Below, in pieces: positions 60,555 through 64,000 of a stretch of DNA of 64,000 bases (its first letter is position 1; each line of letters begins with the position of its first letter). The stretch spans positions 1 to 64,000 of the forward strand of contig JAWODN010000076.1 of assembly GCA_046483285.1 (NCBI GenBank), given 5' to 3'. A model generated the notes under the pieces. It was given only the letters and a program-made list of their open reading frames with translations, was not told the origin of the DNA and did no database searches. Position numbers and translations under genes: made by a program. Origin of the DNA: CAYRTV01 sp046483285 (GTDB lineage: Bacteria > Acidobacteriota > Aminicenantia > Aminicenantales > Aminicenantaceae).

Positions 60555-61583
60555 TCAAGAAAACTGCCTTATAAACCGGATGTCATTTTGATAAAAGAGC
60601 TTTATCCCCGGCACACGGTGCCTCAACATGGCTACCCTGTCGATTCCCAGTTCAAAAGAAAAACCTGAATATTTTTCCGGATCAATATTCATATTTTTAA
60701 ATACCTGGGAATGAACCATCCCTCCGCCGGCGATTTCAATCCATCCCCGCCCCCCGCAGGCCGGACAGTCATGTTTTTTCTCTTCGCAAAGGAGACAGCC
60801 CATGTCCACAGCCGCTGAAGGCTCAGTGAAGGGACAAAACCTGGGACGGAACCGAATTTGGATTTTTTCAAGGAACACTCCCTTGAGAACGCACTCCAGC
60901 ACCCCCTTTAAATGCGCGAAAGTCACTCCTTTCCCGGCAACCAAACCGTCGACTCGAAAAAACACGGGCAAAGAGCTGGCATCCGTTTTTCCCCTGCGAT
61001 AGATTTTCCCCGGAATGATCACCCGGACCGGGGGCAGCTTTCTCTTCAGCACCCGGTTCAGCACAGGCCAGGTCTGCGTCCTCAGAAAACGGTTTTCACT
61101 TAACTGAAAATCCGCCGGTTCATCCTGAAGCGGCTGAAGGGGTGGAACATTTGAGACGCCAAAATCATAATGATCCGTTTCCATTTCCGGGCAGGTTTCG
61201 GTGTCAAACCCCATCTCCAGGAAAATTTCTTCCATCTCCCGAAAAACCAGCCGCAGGGGATGAGCTCCCCCCCGATAACGGAATGCTCCCGGCAGGGTTA
61301 AATCCATTTTCTTTTGCCGTTTTGCCTTTTCAGTTAATTTTTCATCCGCAGCCTGGAGGCGGCCTTCCATTTCAACAAGAAGTTGATGGATATCTTTTTT
61401 GGCTTGAGGCTTTTCCCCAGGGCTCAGCTTTTCGATTTCTCTTGCCAGCCCGGCGAACCGTCCTTCCTTCCGGGAAAAGAACTGATCCCGCACTTCAGAG
61501 AGAGCTTCCCGGTTTTTGACCCGCCCAAGGGCCTCCTCAAATTCTTTTTGAAAATTCTTTATCTTTTTGGCCGCGATTCCCAT
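60555..61583 (-). CDS. pheS: Phenylalanyl-tRNA synthetase alpha subunit, divergent
   Basis: A 342-residue class II synthetase subunit. N-terminal coiled coil (1-95); catalytic domain with FRPRFCPFTEPSAAVDM and FELGIDRVAML. Conserved segments differ from the consensus: EPAD (155-158) for HPAR, RTQTW (168-172) for RTHTS, FRVDG (209-213) for HQVEG. An extra C-x2-C-x6-C-x2-C set (CLLCEEKKHDCPAC) looks like a zinc knuckle. It is 14 bp downstream of rplT, in the normal operon position, so it is probably the housekeeping enzyme. Confidence 0.9.
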   Translation of the reverse strand: MGIAAKKIKNFQKEFEEALGRVKNREALSEVRDQFFSRKEGRFAGLAREIEKLSPGEKPQAKKDIHQLLVEMEGRLQAADEKLTEKAKRQKKMDLTLPGAFRYRGGAHPLRLVFREMEEIFLEMGFDTETCPEMETDHYDFGVSNVPPLQPLQDEPADFQLSENRFLRTQTWPVLNRVLKRKLPPVRVIIPGKIYRRGKTDASSLPVFFRVDGLVAGKGVTFAHLKGVLECVLKGVFLEKIQIRFRPRFCPFTEPSAAVDMGCLLCEEKKHDCPACGGRGWIEIAGGGMVHSQVFKNMNIDPEKYSGFSFELGIDRVAMLRHRVPGIKLFYQNDIRFIRQFS

Positions 61584-61597
61584 CCTACACCATGCGG

Positions 61598-61954
61598 TCA
61601 GACTCCGGCTTGTTTGACTTTTTGCGCAATTTCTCCAAATGTTCCCGGTGCGTTAACAGCGAGGTCCGCCAACACTTTCCGGTCTAATTCAATATTATGA
61701 GTTTTAAGACCGTGTATAAACTGATTGTATGACAATCCGTTTTGTTCGGCGGCGGCTTTAATCCTTATAATCCAGAGGCGGCGGAACTCCCTTTTCCGGG
61801 TGCGCCTGTCCCGGTATGAATACAGAAGAGCGCGTTCAACGGCTTCTTTGGCCGTCCGGTAATTATGACTTCTGGTCCCCCAGAACCCTTTGGCTGATTT
61901 AAGAATTTTTGTCCGTCTTTTTCTTTGTCTGGTTCCTCTTTTTACTCTCGGCAT
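61598..61954 (-). CDS. rplT: 50S ribosomal protein L20
   Basis: A 118-residue L20 with the typical MPRVKRGTRQRKRR start and GLSYNQFIHGLK. It binds 23S rRNA early in 50S assembly. GAGGAG before ATG. Confidence 0.97.
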   Translation of the reverse strand: MPRVKRGTRQRKRRTKILKSAKGFWGTRSHNYRTAKEAVERALLYSYRDRRTRKREFRRLWIIRIKAAAEQNGLSYNQFIHGLKTHNIELDRKVLADLAVNAPGTFGEIAQKVKQAGV

Positions 61955-62105
61955 TGTCTTCTCCTCGTATGGAAATCCTCCCGGAAATTTTCGCCGGGGG
62001 ATGTCTTTTTTTTAATACCGCCTGATCCTTACATTAAAATAGTTTCAACGCGGTCTTGGCGGAAAAATCGCGTTAGTCCCGCTTCGTTCATCGCACGGAT
62101 CCTGT
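61955..62105 (-). promoter_or_regulatory. 151-nt leader between rpmI and rplT
   Basis: On the minus strand it has a 6-bp AACGCG/CGCGTT stem and a second 8-bp stem with one bulged A near the rplT RBS. In many bacteria L20 represses its operon through mRNA structure; this gap is a candidate, not proven. Confidence 0.35.
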
Positions 62106-62306
62106 TTAAAAATCATAAGGAAGCATCAGTTTAATCCGCTTCCGGTCCACCCTGTCAATAAGAGTGGGCTGCCGCAAGTCCCGCTTTCTTTTTGCATTTT
62201 TCTTGGTGAGAATATGGCTTTTGTATGCTTTTCTATGAACTATTTTATTGCTGTTTGTCACTTTAAATCTTTTTTTAGCTCCTTTGTGTGTTTTGAGTTT
62301 AGGCAT
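62106..62306 (-). CDS. rpmI: 50S ribosomal protein L35
   Basis: A 66-residue L35: MPKLKTHKGAKKRFKVTNS, then HILTKKNAKRKRDLR. Overlaps the end of infC by 8 bp. Confidence 0.97.
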   Translation of the reverse strand: MPKLKTHKGAKKRFKVTNSNKIVHRKAYKSHILTKKNAKRKRDLRQPTLIDRVDRKRIKLMLPYDF

Positions 62307-62862
62307 TTTTTTCTCCTGTTTTCACGGGGGCCAACAAAGTGGATACAGCCCAGGGCTGATGCCTGATTTTGGCATCTTGTGTTCCCAAGTCTTTAACATC
62401 CTCCAGGACTCTGTCAATTATACCGCGGCCCAATTCCGGCTTGGCTTTCTCGCGGCCACGAAGCATGACTGTGATTTTAACTTTGTTCCCTTCTTTTAAA
62501 AATCTCTGCACATGACGCATTTTGAAATTATAATCATGAGCGCTTATTTTCGGCCTGAATTTTATTTCTTTGATCTGAATCTGCTTTTGATGCTTTTTTG
62601 CTTCCTGCGCCTTTTTGTGCAGCTCATAAAGATATTTTCCATAATCCATGGTCCGGCATACCGGAGGGTCGGCATCAGGCGCGATCTCAACCAGATCCAG
62701 GTCCTTCTCCTGTGCGAGGGCTAAGGCCTCTTTGATATCCATTATTCCGACTTGTTTTTTATTCTCATCAATCATCCTGATTTTTTTAGCACGGATTCTT
62801 TCATTTATCCTGTGTGGTTTTTGGTTTCTCTTTTTCGAAGTAAATCTCCCTCGTCTTCTGAT
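62299..62862 (-). CDS. infC: Translation initiation factor IF-3 (ATC start)
   Basis: 187 residues if started at ATC 62862. The protein aligns with IF-3 from RINERIRAKKIRMIDEN, upstream of the first ATG (62775); no ATG, GTG or TTG lies in frame between, whereas GGAGG (62869-62873) is 6 bases before the ATC (a second ATC at 62865 is 3 bases away). Rare start codons that allow autoregulation by IF-3 are the rule for infC. It begins 12 bp after thrS. Confidence 0.93.
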   Translation of the reverse strand: MRRRGRFTSKKRNQKPHRINERIRAKKIRMIDENKKQVGIMDIKEALALAQEKDLDLVEIAPDADPPVCRTMDYGKYLYELHKKAQEAKKHQKQIQIKEIKFRPKISAHDYNFKMRHVQRFLKEGNKVKITVMLRGREKAKPELGRGIIDRVLEDVKDLGTQDAKIRHQPWAVSTLLAPVKTGEKNA

Positions 62863-62874
62863 GATGGACCTCCT

Positions 62875-64000
62875 TTAAAGATTAACAGTTAACTCTTTAT
62901 TTTCAATCAATTTTAAAGTTTTTGCAACCAGCCGGCCGAATTCCATCTCGCCCTTATCACCCTGGGTATGGATTCGGACGGAAACGGTTTGATTCTCCAC
63001 TTCCTTATCTCCGACAACCAGAATAAGGGGTGTTTTGTTTTTTTCCGCATCCCGTATTTTGTAACCGACTTTTTCACGCCGGGAATCAATGGCAGATCTT
63101 ATCTTCTTTTTTTTAAAAGTCTGGTGTAACTCTTCGGCATAGGAATAATGACGGTCCGCAATGGGAATAATGCCAACCTGAACCGGCGCCAGCCAAAGGG
63201 GAAAATTTCCTTTGTAATGTTCAATAAGAATCCCAAAAAACCTCTCCAGGGACCCCAGAAGAGCCCGGTGAATTAAATAGGGGCGGTGGGCATTTCCATC
63301 TTCACCGATATACGTCAGGTCAAAACGTTCCGCCAGGTTAAAATCCAGCTGAATGGTGGTGCACTGCCAGGAGCGGTTCAACGCGTCCTTGATTTTAATA
63401 TCAATTTTAGGTCCGTAAAAAACCCCCTCCCCTTCATCGATCTGAAAATTCAGCCCCACCTGATTCAAAGCTTTTTCCAGCGCCGAGGTGGCGGTGCTCC
63501 AGTCTTCTTTCGCGCCGCAATATTTTTCAGGACACGTGGAAAGAAACACATCATATTCTGTAAATCCGAATGTCGCCAATACTTTCAGGGCAAATGAGAT
63601 GGTCCGCTCAATTTCCTTTTCCAGCTGGTCGGGACGGCAGAAAATATGGGCGTCATCCTGTGTGAAACCCCGCACCCGCAGCAAACCATGTAAAACCCCG
63701 CTCCTCTCGTAACGGTATACGGTCCCCAGCTCCGCCCAACGGAGGGGGAGTTCCCGGTAGCTTCTCTGAGCCGAATTATACACCATAATATGAAACGGGC
63801 AATTCATCGGTTTCAGCTGATATTCTATGCCTTCGCTTTCCAGGGGAGGATAGAGCGCTTCATAGAATTCCGTGTGACCGCTGGTTCTCCACACATCCAG
63901 TTTTGCCACATGAGGACTGTATATCAATTCATAATCATGCTGAAAATGCTCCCGGCGCCAAAATTCTTCTATAGTCCACCGCACAGCCGCCCCCTTGGGG
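62875..64000 (-). CDS. thrS: Threonyl-tRNA synthetase, 5'-truncated by window
   Basis: C-terminal 374 codons of a protein usually about 640 long; the frame remains open to the window edge (PKGAAVRWTIEEFW). Motif 2 region RVRGFTQDDAHIFC, motif 3 HRALLGSLERFFGILIEHY, zinc-ligand Cys/His segments MNCPFHIM and others are seen, plus the anticodon-binding domain. The editing and TGS domains lie outside. Head of the thrS-infC-rpmI-rplT-pheST operon. Confidence 0.96.
   Translation of the reverse strand, partial: PKGAAVRWTIEEFWRREHFQHDYELIYSPHVAKLDVWRTSGHTEFYEALYPPLESEGIEYQLKPMNCPFHIMVYNSAQRSYRELPLRWAELGTVYRYERSGVLHGLLRVRGFTQDDAHIFCRPDQLEKEIERTISFALKVLATFGFTEYDVFLSTCPEKYCGAKEDWSTATSALEKALNQVGLNFQIDEGEGVFYGPKIDIKIKDALNRSWQCTTIQLDFNLAERFDLTYIGEDGNAHRPYLIHRALLGSLERFFGILIEHYKGNFPLWLAPVQVGIIPIADRHYSYAEELHQTFKKKKIRSAIDSRREKVGYKIRDAEKNKTPLILVVGDKEVENQTVSVRIHTQGDKGEMEFGRLVAKTLKLIENKELTVNL

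Overview
The window reads as chromosomal DNA of a Gram-negative, probably anaerobic bacterium from a little-cultured lineage. LptD, LpxD, a Kdo-kinase-like protein and heptosyl/O-antigen genes show an LPS outer membrane. HdrCBA and hydrogenase maturation genes point to an H2/ferredoxin/disulfide-type redox metabolism. Two good sigma-54 promoters imply RpoN. RNase Y, YmdB, a prolyl-oligopeptidase-type peptidase and the gene order recall Aminicenantes or deltaproteobacterial relatives, but the phylum is a guess. No rRNA, tRNA, CRISPR array, phage or transposase gene was seen.

Layout. 1-504: terminators and a sigma-54 control region. 505-9034 (+): two single-domain receivers, HdrC, HdrB, an HdrA with an inserted GltD-like NAD(P)H module, a receiver-histidine kinase, a hydrogenase maturation protease, HypB and HypA. 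9167-9925 (-): an SDR oxidoreductase. 10943-16774 (+): a DPP-IV-like peptidase, methyltransferase, UbiA-like protein, MgtC, RdgB and a secreted HhH protein behind a second sigma-54 promoter. 16825-21974 (-): XerC, TopA, DprA, UspA. 23067-26497 (-): nucleoside transporter, YggU, YggT, DUF1573 protein, phosphodiesterase. 26777-35574: an SH3/beta-barrel protein and an LPS-core region on both strands. 35581-37050 (-): PurF. 37791-44501 (-): LptD followed by nucleotide-sugar genes (RfbA, RfbC-like, RfbB, GMD, RMD-like). 44823-48547 (+): the Fo part of an ATP synthase with a Na+-type c subunit, a YihY protein and LpxD. 48552-64000 (-): thioredoxin, then a long housekeeping run (NadK, TlyA, Dxs, IspA, XseB/A, YmdB, Rny, ZapA, ZapB-like, PheT, PheS, L20, L35, IF3, ThrS).

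Three things stand out. First, the Hdr/two-component/Hyp cluster, in which an electron-bifurcation-type module is encoded with its own phosphorelay under a sigma-54 promoter. Second, an undescribed interspersed repeat of about 250 bp with terminal inverted repeats. Its left end carries an outward-facing promoter-like pair of hexamers, and it sits just upstream of four separate minus-strand transcription units (SDR, UspA-DprA-TopA-XerC, PurF, LptD-sugar operon). Third, a strongly divergent phenylalanyl-tRNA synthetase: PheT lacks the tRNA-binding domain and apparent editing residues, and PheS has altered phenylalanine-pocket motifs.

Start codons were re-chosen by ribosome binding site where the longest reading frame looked wrong; infC appears to start at ATC.
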